A DNA stretch of 64,000 nt from an uncultured Porphyromonadaceae bacterium (lineage in GTDB: Bacteria; Bacteroidota; Bacteroidia; Bacteroidales; UBA11471). The notes beneath the pieces were generated by a model. That model saw nothing but the letters and a program-made list of their open reading frames with translations, did not search any database and had not been told where the DNA came from. The position numbers were made by a program, and so were the translations under genes. Shown piece by piece: positions 1 to 9,700 of this stretch (position 1 is the first letter of the stretch; each line of letters starts with the position of its first letter). Location of the stretch: positions 1 to 64,000 of the forward strand of contig UQOX01000008.1 of assembly GCA_900542765.1 (NCBI GenBank), written 5' to 3'.

Positions 1-848
1 CCGACCTCGAATCGTATGACCCGGCCAAGGACCAAAGCATCAAGAACTCTTTGGACCAAGCCGAAGCCTCAGACGGTATCAACTCTACGCGTGTGGAACT
101 TTCGCCGTTGCATGCCGATGCCGACAATTCCGACAACACGACCTGGAAGTTTGTCGATACCGACATCACCATCACCAACAACAGCTCGAAGAGCTATGCT
201 TCGGTCGATCGTTTTGGTGACCCCACCGGAACGGGAGACACTTGTGAAATATCGTTCTTGAAGATGTCGAAAGACGTGCTCTTCAAAATCAACATTCCCG
301 ACGGGCAAGTAGCCGTTCGCATCGAGTTTTGGGGCCTTTCCAACAGTAGCGCCGCCAACTGGGCCTACCTTTGCTACCTGGCCAATCCGGCATTGCCTAC
401 GCCGATTGTAGCCGTAGAAGGAGGGCAGACCGTCGATGGCATCACCGGTCGGGACATCATGGACAATGAAGCCATCAAGGCTTTGGCCTATCCGTTCAGC
501 CCGTCGCCCGTCCAGGCCGAGACGAAACCCGTGGCCGTGATAGAAGATCCCCTGGGTTGGTATTCCGAACTCTCGTTCCTGTATGACGGAAACAACCAAG
601 TGGGCGCCAACATCGTCGTGTATACCGTTGCCGAAGCCGACCTCGAATCGTATGACCCGGCCAAGGACCAAAGCATCAAGAACTCTTTGGATCAACCCGA
701 ATCTTCCTCTGTCATCGAAGTGGAGAGCGATCCCACCGTTCCGACAATCGATTACAATGCCCCGATGTATAATATCCTGGGACAACCCGTAACGAAAGAT
801 TATAAAGGGGTCATTATTCAGAAGGGTCATAAATTTATCCTCAAATAA
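1..848 (+). CDS. Secreted repeat protein with T9SS-like tail, 5' truncated
   Basis: The frame is open from the left edge of the window (first whole codon at 3) to the TAA at 846-848, so the gene starts outside the window. A TTG at 51 could be read as a start, but the coding frame clearly continues upstream of it. The peptide DLESYDPAKDQSIKNSLDQ occurs at the left edge and again about 212 residues later, so the protein is built of at least two copies of a module of about 210 residues. The last 30 residues (YNILGQPV, then KGVIIQKGHKFILK) resemble the C-terminal tail of many Bacteroidetes secreted proteins, which suggests export and surface attachment. The module's function is not recognised. 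It lies just before a SusC/SusD pair and may be a surface glycan-locus protein; that role is inferred from context only. Confidence 0.7.
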   Translation, partial: DLESYDPAKDQSIKNSLDQAEASDGINSTRVELSPLHADADNSDNTTWKFVDTDITITNNSSKSYASVDRFGDPTGTGDTCEISFLKMSKDVLFKINIPDGQVAVRIEFWGLSNSSAANWAYLCYLANPALPTPIVAVEGGQTVDGITGRDIMDNEAIKALAYPFSPSPVQAETKPVAVIEDPLGWYSELSFLYDGNNQVGANIVVYTVAEADLESYDPAKDQSIKNSLDQPESSSVIEVESDPTVPTIDYNAPMYNILGQPVTKDYKGVIIQKGHKFILK

Positions 849-861
849 AACATCTCTTTAT

Positions 862-900
862 CCGTTAAAAGGGCGGTTTTGACAACCGCCCTTTTAACGG
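862..900 (+). terminator. Strong hairpin terminator after the first gene
   Basis: A perfect 17-bp stem (862-878 with 884-900) closes a 5-base loop, 14 bases after the stop codon of the preceding gene. The stem itself ends in TTTTAACGG, so the U-rich part lies within the 3' arm. It separates the first gene from the SusC gene. Confidence 0.75.
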
Positions 901-957
901 AGTTTTGACAGACAACGTCTGCCGATAACCCGATTTCATACCAAAAAACACACATAC

Positions 958-3900
958 ATGATGAAGCTAATAACTAAGACATTAACGGTATTCTTGTTGA
1001 GCCTGATATGTGTCGCCGTCGATGCTCAACAGCGAGTGACCGGTAGTGTTGCCGACCGTCAAGGAGAGCCGTTACCGGGTGTGTCGATTTCGTTGGACGG
1101 AAAAGCTGTGACCATTACCGATGCCAATGGTATTTTTTCTTTGGAAAATGTAAAGCCGACATCAACCATTTCAGCCTATTTTTTGGGATTTAAGAGACAA
1201 ACCGTGACCGTAGGCAACCAGACAAATCTGAAATTTGTTTTGGAAGAAGATGCCGAGCAACTCGATGATGTTGTCGTTATCGGTTATGGTACGATGAAAA
1301 AGAACGACCTTACCGGTTCGGTATCATCGGTTACCCCGAATGAAATCATACAGAGAGGTACCCCCGAGGTATTAGGCGCCATACAAGGTTCTGTTCCCGG
1401 CGTGAATATTACTCAAAACAGCAGCCGTGCCGGAGGTGGTTTCGATATAGACATTCGCGGACGTTCGTCCATCAACGGAAGTACGACACCGTTGTATATC
1501 GTCGACGGAGTGGAATGTTCCGACATCAACTGGCTCAATCAACACGATATCGAACGCATCGATATTCTTAAAGATGCCTCCTCTACGGCCATTTACGGTT
1601 CACGGGCTACGGCAGGTGTCGTGTTGGTGACCACAAAGAGCGGCGGCGGATTGTCGAAGAGTGTCGCCAAACCGACCATATCTTACGATGGCTACTACGG
1701 CGTCTCCACGCCGGCGCGTATGCCCGATTTTCAAACAGCCGACGAATTTTATACCTATCGTTTCAGAGAGTTCCTCTCTCCTGTCGGTGGCACGGGAAAT
1801 ACTTCACAGCCTATCTATACCATGAACAGCAGTTTCGGGCAGATGGCGTTGCAATATGAAGCCGGCAAGAATGAATATGCCATGAAAGATATGCTGGCCA
1901 GCGGCCGTACCTTTGATTGGCCCAATTTCATCACCAACAACGGTAGCCAGCAAAATCATTATATCAGTGTCAGTGGGGCTTCGGAGAAGGTAAGCTACCA
2001 CATGGGTATAGGTTACAACAGAAACAAGGGTCTTTACGAAGGCGATGATGAGCGTAAATTCAATTTCAAAGGAAGTCTCGATGCACAAATATCAAGAGTC
2101 GTCAGTGCCGGATTTACGGTAAACCTGGCGAAAATCGATAACGAATATGGCTCCGATACCGGTGTGCAAGAGGCTTATCGCATGAATCCTTTTATTTTCC
2201 CCTATGATGATGAAACCGGCGAATTGTTGACGCAACCTGGAGCCCATAAATATTTGGGTACGAGTGCGACCGGTTATCAGTTTACCAGTTCATACAACCC
2301 GTTGCTCTATTGGGAAAATGAAGAAAAGGCCGGCGAGGAGTGGACTTTGCTGGGCAATTTCTACATCAACCTGAAACCGATTGACGGGCTCAATTTCAAA
2401 ACCTCTTTCTCGCCTATTTATTCGGCCTCGCGAGAGGGCTTCTATCGTGGAACCCTTGTGGGAGATGCCGAGAACCAGGCCACCTTATCCACGGCCAGCG
2501 GCCTCTCTTATACATGGGACAATACTTTGACATGGGATTATAGCATAAATGACCGCCATGAACTCAACGTGATGGGCTTGGCCTCTCTCATGTCGGGCAA
2601 GACCGAAACGGAATATATCGAGTCGGCCGGCGTGCGTGAAGGTACCTTGTGGTATGCACTCAACACCGGATTGATAAACCAGACGGGTTCGTCGAACACT
2701 TACACCGAAAACAGCATGGTATCGTTTGCATTGCGCGCCAACTATACCCTCTTCTATTGTTATATGCTCACGGCCACGGTACGTTGGGACGCCTCCTCGA
2801 AGTTCGCAAAAAATTACCGTTGGGGAGCTTTCCCGTCGGTGGCCTTTGCTTGGCGCATCTCCGATGAGCCTTGGATGAAACGCACTTCCCATTGGTTGAG
2901 CAACCTCAAACTCCGTCTCTCCTACGGTGTGACCGGAAACAATCGGGGCGCCGGTGATTACGCGACACAAGTTACCATTGCTTCGACCGAATACTATCCT
3001 TTGGGCGGAACCTACATCTCGGGTACATCGCCGAGCGGTATTGTCAACAGCCAACTCCAATGGGAGAAATCTCATGAAGTCAATGTCGGTTTGGACTTCG
3101 GTTTCCTCAATGGCCGCATTCATGGTTCTGTCGATTGGTATGACAAGCGTTCGAAAGACCTGCTCTATGACGTAGACCTTCCTTTGCTCACCGGCGGGCA
3201 GTCGATGACGACCAATGTCGGTTCGGTAAAGAATACCGGTGTGGAAATCGCTTTGACCACGGTAAACGTCTCGACCAAGGACTGGCGTTGGGAAACGACG
3301 TTCTCATTTACGCACAATAAAAATGAAGTCCTTGAAATCAATGGTCTTGGAACCGACCTCGTGCCCACGGGCATGACCGGCGGTCTCTTTATCGGCTATC
3401 CGGTGGAAAATGTCTATGCCTATGTATGGGACGGAATCGTTACCGACCAAATGATGACCGTGCCCAATACTCAGGCCGCAAGAAACTTCGGATTTGTTCC
3501 CGGGCAGCAAGTGCGTTCTTGTGATTATTACTATACCATCTACGGGTGGCAGGAAGGCATGCCTATCATCAAGGACTTGAATGGCGACGGTGCCATAGAC
3601 GGAACCAACGACCGAAAGATATATAAGTCTTCGCCCGATTTCGTAGGCAGCTTCACCAGTAACCTCTCTTACAAGAATTGGGACCTTTCGCTATCGGTCT
3701 ATGCAAAAATCGGTTATACGGTCAGCTCTGCATTCTATGGGCAGTATTATGACCTGACCGACCGCGGACGCATGCGTTTGAATGCCGATTGGTATGTGCC
3801 GGCCGGAACCTTGTTGGATTGCGACGGAATCAATGACGATGGAACATTCATCAACCCCGTTTATCAAGAAACGACACACTACGGCGATTATCCCTTTACG

Positions 3901-4179
3901 ACCAATTCCCTGACTTATCAAGAGGAGTGGTTGGGCAATGCCAATACCATCGTCGATGCCTCCTATGTGAAAATCAAGCACATCTCCCTCGGATATACTT
4001 TCCCCCAAAAATGGGTCAACAAGTTCAAATGTCAGAATTTGAGGCTTTATGCAACCGTGACAAACCCGTTTGTCTTTACCAGTTACAAAGGATTCGATCC
4101 CGAGTGGGCGGGCGGAGATTTGAAAAACGACGGACCGAGCACGATAACCTATCAATTTGGCGCAAGTATAACGTTCTAA
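958..4179 (+). CDS. SusC/RagA-family TonB-dependent outer-membrane transporter
   Basis: This protein of 1073 residues has a signal peptide (residues 1-23, cleaved after VDA), a carboxypeptidase-regulatory-like beta-sandwich (about 25-100), the conserved stretch DVVVIGYGT (104-112), a plug domain (to about 225) and a long beta-barrel ending in Phe (QFGASITF). This is the standard SusC layout. These proteins form the outer-membrane channel that imports oligosaccharides with TonB energy, capped by a SusD lipoprotein. It has no N-terminal STN domain, so it probably does not signal to an anti-sigma factor. Two ATGs are adjacent (958 and 961). The partner SusD starts 26 bases after the stop codon. 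Neighbouring PL1 and GH43 genes suggest a pectin-derived ligand, which is inference. Confidence 0.95.
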   Translation: MMKLITKTLTVFLLSLICVAVDAQQRVTGSVADRQGEPLPGVSISLDGKAVTITDANGIFSLENVKPTSTISAYFLGFKRQTVTVGNQTNLKFVLEEDAEQLDDVVVIGYGTMKKNDLTGSVSSVTPNEIIQRGTPEVLGAIQGSVPGVNITQNSSRAGGGFDIDIRGRSSINGSTTPLYIVDGVECSDINWLNQHDIERIDILKDASSTAIYGSRATAGVVLVTTKSGGGLSKSVAKPTISYDGYYGVSTPARMPDFQTADEFYTYRFREFLSPVGGTGNTSQPIYTMNSSFGQMALQYEAGKNEYAMKDMLASGRTFDWPNFITNNGSQQNHYISVSGASEKVSYHMGIGYNRNKGLYEGDDERKFNFKGSLDAQISRVVSAGFTVNLAKIDNEYGSDTGVQEAYRMNPFIFPYDDETGELLTQPGAHKYLGTSATGYQFTSSYNPLLYWENEEKAGEEWTLLGNFYINLKPIDGLNFKTSFSPIYSASREGFYRGTLVGDAENQATLSTASGLSYTWDNTLTWDYSINDRHELNVMGLASLMSGKTETEYIESAGVREGTLWYALNTGLINQTGSSNTYTENSMVSFALRANYTLFYCYMLTATVRWDASSKFAKNYRWGAFPSVAFAWRISDEPWMKRTSHWLSNLKLRLSYGVTGNNRGAGDYATQVTIASTEYYPLGGTYISGTSPSGIVNSQLQWEKSHEVNVGLDFGFLNGRIHGSVDWYDKRSKDLLYDVDLPLLTGGQSMTTNVGSVKNTGVEIALTTVNVSTKDWRWETTFSFTHNKNEVLEINGLGTDLVPTGMTGGLFIGYPVENVYAYVWDGIVTDQMMTVPNTQAARNFGFVPGQQVRSCDYYYTIYGWQEGMPIIKDLNGDGAIDGTNDRKIYKSSPDFVGSFTSNLSYKNWDLSLSVYAKIGYTVSSAFYGQYYDLTDRGRMRLNADWYVPAGTLLDCDGINDDGTFINPVYQETTHYGDYPFTTNSLTYQEEWLGNANTIVDASYVKIKHISLGYTFPQKWVNKFKCQNLRLYATVTNPFVFTSYKGFDPEWAGGDLKNDGPSTITYQFGASITF

Positions 4180-4205
4180 TACCAAACCTCTTAAATTCTT
4201 AGAAG

Positions 4206-6056
4206 ATGAAAAATATTATCTATATTGCAGCATTTGTAATAACAGGTGCACTGCTTTTCAGTAGTTGCGATGACTTTTTGGAAGCCGAGAATAAGAGCGC
4301 AGGTGGTACATTGGCCGAAGATTATTACTCTACCGATGCCGGTTTGCAGACTTTTTTGGCATCGGCCTATGCCGGGTTGAAACCCATGGCTACCAATGTC
4401 GAGATTAATGAATGGGGAACCGACCTTTATGTCGCTGTCCGTTCCAAGGATCCCGGCATGTTCCATCGGTACACCCTCTCGGCCGAGAACTCCACGGTAG
4501 AGGACCTCTATAAAAATATCTACGCCATGATAAACGATGCCAACGGTGTGCTCAAATACGGAGGCGACAACGGGACGTATGCTCCCGAAGCCAAATTCCT
4601 GCGTTGTTATGGCTATTATCTGTTGACCCAACATTTTGGCGGCGTCCCTTATGTGACCCAATACATCGATAATGACGAACGCAATTATCCGCGTGCTGAT
4701 TTAAGTACCGTTTATGCGAATATCATTGCCGAGTTGGAAAGCATTGCCGAGTCGCCCAACCTGCCCGACAACGGCCTGGGTGCCAACTTGGGCCGGGCAA
4801 GCAAACGCGCCGTGGCGGCTCTTTTGGCAAAAGTGTATCTGGCTGCCGGTTGGGATATACACACCAAGCTTCTCGATGAGACGGCCGGCACCTATACGGT
4901 TACCTCGACCGCCTATTTCGAAAAGGCGCTTGCTTGGGCCGAAAAAGCCATCAACGGTCAGGGTCTGACCATGTCGTTCCATGACAAGTGGTGGCCGTTC
5001 AACGAAAACAACGAGGAAGAAATATTCTCGGTGCAATACCAGCGTGAGGGCTATCCCGGCGACATATATGCCGGCGGGCACAATTTGCAAGGCTCTTACG
5101 GGCACCTTTACGGCAATCCCGTTGAAAGCGGTTTGAAAGCCTGCGGTTCTCAGCTTTGTCCGTCGACAAAGGCCATCTACCTTTGGGACGAGGGCGATGA
5201 ACGTTGGGAAGGGACGTTCATGCAAATCATGTATAACTCGGCAATCGGCGACGATGGCCTTCCCGGTTGGGGCGATGAGGGTTATATGGCATACTACAAC
5301 AATGCCGACAACAGCAACCTCAAAATCGCATTCGGCTATTTTCCCTACTATACCAGCCAAGCCGAGCTTGAAACATGGATTACGGACAACACCCAGCGTT
5401 TTGCCAACACCGATGCCGACAAACTGGCCACCAAGCAGTCGAAATTTTACATCATTGCCGACCCGATGGTTATCATCACCTTGGGTACCGACGGAAAAAT
5501 CGCCAGCCGTCAGACATTGGAATACCACAGTGCGGGAAGACTTGCCCAAGCCGGCGTGACGGTGAGAAAGTATGATGACCCCAATACCGAACAAGACAAG
5601 AGTTGCACTTACAGCGATTATCGCGACATATTGCTTTTGCATTTGAGCGACATCTATCTGGTGGCCGCCGAAGCCGCTCTCATGGCGGGCGACGAAACAA
5701 CGGCTCTCTCTTATGTGAACGATGTGCGGGGTCGCGCCAAAGCCAAGACATTGTCGTCGTTTGCTGCCTACGAAGCCAATTACACGACCCCGGTGACGTA
5801 TGGGGAGAATACGCCGCTCGACGTTATCCTCGATGAGCGTGCCCGGGAACTCTTTGGCGAAAACGCCAGCCGTTGGATCGACTTGCGACGCACCAAACAG
5901 TTGGTTCGGTACAATATCGCCTACAATACATATATATCGTCCGCGGCCGACATGTCGAACAACAAAGGAGAAGTGAAATGGTATCGTCCCATACCGCAAG
6001 CCGAAATCGATACCAATATGGGCATCAACCAGGAGAATCAGAATCCGGGCTATTAA
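4206..6056 (+). CDS. SusD/RagB-family glycan-binding lipoprotein
   Basis: This lipoprotein of 616 residues has the lipobox LLFSSC (Cys21 is the predicted lipidated residue), followed by acidic residues as in surface-exposed Bacteroidetes lipoproteins. The N-terminal region (AEDYYSTDAGLQTFLASAYAGL) and the C-terminal region (LDERARELFGENASRWIDLRRT, then WYRPIPQAEIDTN) are the conserved signatures of the SusD family. The protein should sit on the outer face of the outer membrane and close over the SusC channel encoded just upstream, with which it forms an operon. Ligand specificity cannot be read from the sequence. Confidence 0.95.
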   Translation: MKNIIYIAAFVITGALLFSSCDDFLEAENKSAGGTLAEDYYSTDAGLQTFLASAYAGLKPMATNVEINEWGTDLYVAVRSKDPGMFHRYTLSAENSTVEDLYKNIYAMINDANGVLKYGGDNGTYAPEAKFLRCYGYYLLTQHFGGVPYVTQYIDNDERNYPRADLSTVYANIIAELESIAESPNLPDNGLGANLGRASKRAVAALLAKVYLAAGWDIHTKLLDETAGTYTVTSTAYFEKALAWAEKAINGQGLTMSFHDKWWPFNENNEEEIFSVQYQREGYPGDIYAGGHNLQGSYGHLYGNPVESGLKACGSQLCPSTKAIYLWDEGDERWEGTFMQIMYNSAIGDDGLPGWGDEGYMAYYNNADNSNLKIAFGYFPYYTSQAELETWITDNTQRFANTDADKLATKQSKFYIIADPMVIITLGTDGKIASRQTLEYHSAGRLAQAGVTVRKYDDPNTEQDKSCTYSDYRDILLLHLSDIYLVAAEAALMAGDETTALSYVNDVRGRAKAKTLSSFAAYEANYTTPVTYGENTPLDVILDERARELFGENASRWIDLRRTKQLVRYNIAYNTYISSAADMSNNKGEVKWYRPIPQAEIDTNMGINQENQNPGY

Positions 6057-6103
6057 TCCTTTGTAAAGCGGAGATGATCATAAACCTATAAAAGTTGACA
6101 ATA

Positions 6104-6589
6104 ATGAAACATGCAATAATCTCTTTGGTTTCCCTCCTTGCGTTGAGTTGCGCTTTCTTTGCGTGCAATGACGACGATGACAATGCGGTGTATGTCAATC
6201 CCGTAACACCCGAAACGGTTGCTGCCGGCACCTATGAGGGAGAATGGGAACGTTTGTCGATTTCCGATTCCACCCTCGAAACAGGCGCGGGGTATATCGT
6301 TATACTTTCCGATACGGCCGATGTTGTTACCGCGCGATTTGTCAGTGAGTCATTCAGTCTCGACAAGCAAGCCATAGCCAATATCACCTATGCCGGCGAA
6401 CGTTTCTATTATTTCAATTATTCCACGACAACCGACCTGGGGGTGGAATTTGCGGGAATAATCGATGAAAACCAAGTCAATCAGGTCTCGTTTACAATCA
6501 AACAGGCCGACGGACGCAAAATCAAGGAATTCAAATACGCTTTCAAAGGCGCAAAAACTCTAGGAGCAACAGTCCCCGGAGGAGAATAG
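6104..6589 (+). CDS. Small lipoprotein, possible calycin-like fold
   Basis: The start ATG at 6104 gives a signal peptide ending in the lipobox AFFAC (Cys21) followed by NDDDD. An in-frame TTG at 6095 is possible but adds nothing to the signal. The mature part of about 140 residues begins with GTYEGEWE and alternates short polar and hydrophobic strands, resembling small calycin-like or lipocalin-like lipoproteins of Bacteroidetes; this is a weak fold guess. It starts 47 bases after the SusD stop codon and a terminator follows, so it is the last gene of the susCD operon. It may be an accessory surface binding protein. Confidence 0.7.
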   Translation: MKHAIISLVSLLALSCAFFACNDDDDNAVYVNPVTPETVAAGTYEGEWERLSISDSTLETGAGYIVILSDTADVVTARFVSESFSLDKQAIANITYAGERFYYFNYSTTTDLGVEFAGIIDENQVNQVSFTIKQADGRKIKEFKYAFKGAKTLGATVPGGE

Positions 6590-6645
6590 GGACGCAAACA
6601 TGGAAACGGATCCCATTTTTTCTCGATAAACTTTTCGTGTGCTGG

Positions 6646-6686
6646 AGCGGCATGTCAAAAATGTTTGACATGCCGCTCTGTTTTTC
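6646..6686 (+). terminator. Terminator of the first susCD operon
   Basis: A perfect 14-bp stem (6646-6659 with 6664-6677) with a 4-base loop is followed by CTGTTTTTC. It lies 57 bases after the lipoprotein stop codon and before the promoter of the pectate lyase gene. Confidence 0.85.
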
Positions 6687-6699
6687 GGGGTTTTATTTA

Positions 6700-6707
6700 T
6701 ATCTTTG
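6700..6707 (+). promoter_or_regulatory. Bacteroidetes -7 box of the pectate lyase gene
   Basis: TATCTTTG matches the TAnnTTTG consensus used by the Bacteroidetes primary sigma factor and lies 42 bases before the ATG at 6750. A clear -33 TTTG is not seen at the usual spacing. Confidence 0.6.
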
Positions 6708-6749
6708 CTCATAGTATTAGTTAACCAATAAATTTATCGAACACTTACC

Positions 6750-9700
6750 ATGAAAAAAGTTACCTTCCTATGGGCTCTTGTGTTGAGTCTGTTTGTATCT
6801 GTTTCAGCCTATGCCGAAGGGCTTTTGGCCTTTCCCGGAGCCGAAGGGTTCGGCCGCTTTGCTACGGGCGGACGAGGTGGAACCATCTACCATGTAACCA
6901 ATCTCAACGACAGCGGCACAGGCTCTTTGCGCGATGCCGTCAGCAAGTCCAACCGCATTATCGTCTTTGACGTCTCGGGCGTCATTCATTTGCAGTCGGC
7001 TCTTGTCTTCTCGTCGAACCTTACTATTTTGGGACAGACCGCTCCCGGCGAAGGCGTGCAGGTATATGGCGAACGGGTCTCGTTCTCGGGTGCCGACAAT
7101 ATCATTGTGCGCTATATGCGTTTCCGCATGGGCGTCGGCGGTTCCAGCGGCAAAGATGCCTGTGGTGTCTCCAACGGACAGAACATGATTTTCGACCACC
7201 TTTCGGTGCTCTGGGGGCGCGATGAGTGCTTTTCGATAAGTTGGGACAACAAAGGTACGATGCCGGGCGACATCACGATACAGAACTCCATCATCGGCCA
7301 AGGTCTGCAATCGCACTCCTGCGGCGGACTGATACAGACCGAAGGCGGCGTTACCCTCTACCGTAATCTCTATATCGAAAACAAGACCCGTAACCCCAAA
7401 GTCAAAGGTCTCAACCAGTTTGTCAACAATGTCGTTTATAACTGGGGTGGTGGCGGTTGCTACATCATGGGCGACAGCGAAGGACCCTCTTGGGCACATA
7501 TCGAGAACAACTATTTCATGAAAGGCCCGTGGAACGGAACCGCTCCGTTTACCCGCGGTAACTCCAACTTCAAATATTATGCGGCCGGTAACTACTACGA
7601 TACCGACAAAGATGGCGTGGCCAACGGCCGTGAAGTGACCGAGGCTGAATATACATCGTCGGGTAGCTCGCGTGTATATGACTTGGAAACGTTCGACGGC
7701 ATCACTACCCGTCCCAAGGCACACCCGACGATTGTCGGCATGATGACGGCCGAGGAGGCGCTCCATTGGATTATCGACAGCGTAGGGCCTTGCTTGCCGG
7801 TGCGTGATGAGGTCGACCAATATTTGATAGACGAACTCTCGTCGTTCGGCACGAAAGGTTCGACCAACGGTATCAGCTCCGAGAAAGAACTGCCCCATGT
7901 GGGTACCGGCACGCTCTATGGCGGTTACAAACCGCTCGACAGCGACGGCGACGGTATTCCCGACGAGTGGGAAGCGGCCAACGGCTTGAATCCGAACGAT
8001 GCCAGTGATGCCGCTGCCATTGCGGCCAACGGATATGCCAATATCGAGAATTACTCTTTCTCCATCACTTCGGCTTATCCTTATATCAAATCGCCGTCCG
8101 GCCTGAAAGTTACCGAACAAAAGAAAGAGTCGATTTCTCTTTCCTGGGCCGACAATGCCGAGAACGAAAGTGGTTTTATTGTCGAAATATCGACCGACAA
8201 CAAATCCTTTACCGAGGCCGGCCGGGTAGGAGCCGATGTGACTACATACACGGCCACGGGGCTTACTCCCGAAACCGTTTACTATTTTCGCGTGCGGGCA
8301 TATAATGAAGAGGGGATAGAGTCGCCCTATTCGTCGACGCTGACGACCGAAACCATCGGCGACCCTTCGGCGCCCAAACTCTCTGTCAATCCGACTCCGG
8401 CCGTTGATGCCGAGGTGGGCGAAGCCAATGCGGTGGTCTTTTCCTGGGAAAATGCCACAAAACCCTATTATGGTCAAGTAACCTATGCCGTTTATGCCGG
8501 TACCTCGGCCGATAACCTGCAATCGTTGGCAACCGGCCTCACGTCGACGACATATAATTATGGACGTGTCGTAGCGGGTACCACTTACTATTGGCGGGTC
8601 GATGCCACAAATGATGAGGGCACGACAACCGGTACGGTGTGGACGTTTAAGGCTGTCGAGGGTGGCATCTTGTTTTATACCGATTTCAATACACAACCCG
8701 AGGCTTGGAAAAACGCCTATGGTTCCATATCCGATAACACGAATATTATCAACGGGAAAAATACGACAAAAACCATTGGCGATATGAAGTTCGGTTCGGG
8801 CAGCAACACCATTCGCGTCGTGGCCATGAGTGCGGCTAACAATTCGGCCGACATGACCAAAGATTACGGCCCGGCCACCGAAGCCGATGCCGGAGCCACC
8901 GACCGCTGTGTCCAGTTTTATTCCACTTCATCGGGAGGTTACCTGCAATTACCCCGGGTCAGTGGTCCTTGCATCATAACGATATGGGCGGGAAATCCCG
9001 AAACGAAGTCGAAAACGTTCAAGCTCAATACCATTGTCGATGGTGTGGAAAGCAATGTGGCATCGTTCACGCTTGGAAACAAAAAGAGAATATATAAGTT
9101 CCAATATATCCACATGGACGATTCCGAAGTGACGTTCAAAATCGATGCCAATGCCATAAAGTTCAACATCAACGACATTCTCATCGAGCAGTATGTGCCC
9201 GAAGTGGTTACCGACCCCATTGCCGTTGAGGCTTGGCCCGACACCGCGGCCATCAGCTATGCCGACGGAGCCATGACGTTTACCTTCAATCAGGTAGTGG
9301 TATATCATGGTGGAGCCGTTTTCAGTGGTGAGCAATACGAGAATGTAGAGGTGTCGGCTTCGGGAACTTCGTTGACCCTCAAATATTCGGCTTTGGACGT
9401 CAATACGTCGTATGTGCTTTCTTTCCCCGAAGGCGCTCTGACCGATTATGCCGGTGAGAAGACGTTTACGGGCGAGCTCTCTTTCTCTACCTGTGACTTC
9501 CCGGCCGCCAAGTCCGAGGGTGAAACCCACTATGGCAAGGCTGCCGCCTCATTGCCGCTCGATTTTGCCCCCTTCACGCAGGTGGCTCCTTTCGAGACCG
9601 TAGGCGGTTTGGTGCAGACGGCGCAGAATGATTATCCCCACTGGGTGCAGGCCACGGGCGAGATAGGCGAAAATGTCGCTGTGATGAATAAGACGTCGGA

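Noticed and set aside
6804-8696. Minus-strand open frame of 630 codons opposite the large pectate lyase gene
   Set aside because: No domain or start context; the plus-strand product is clear.
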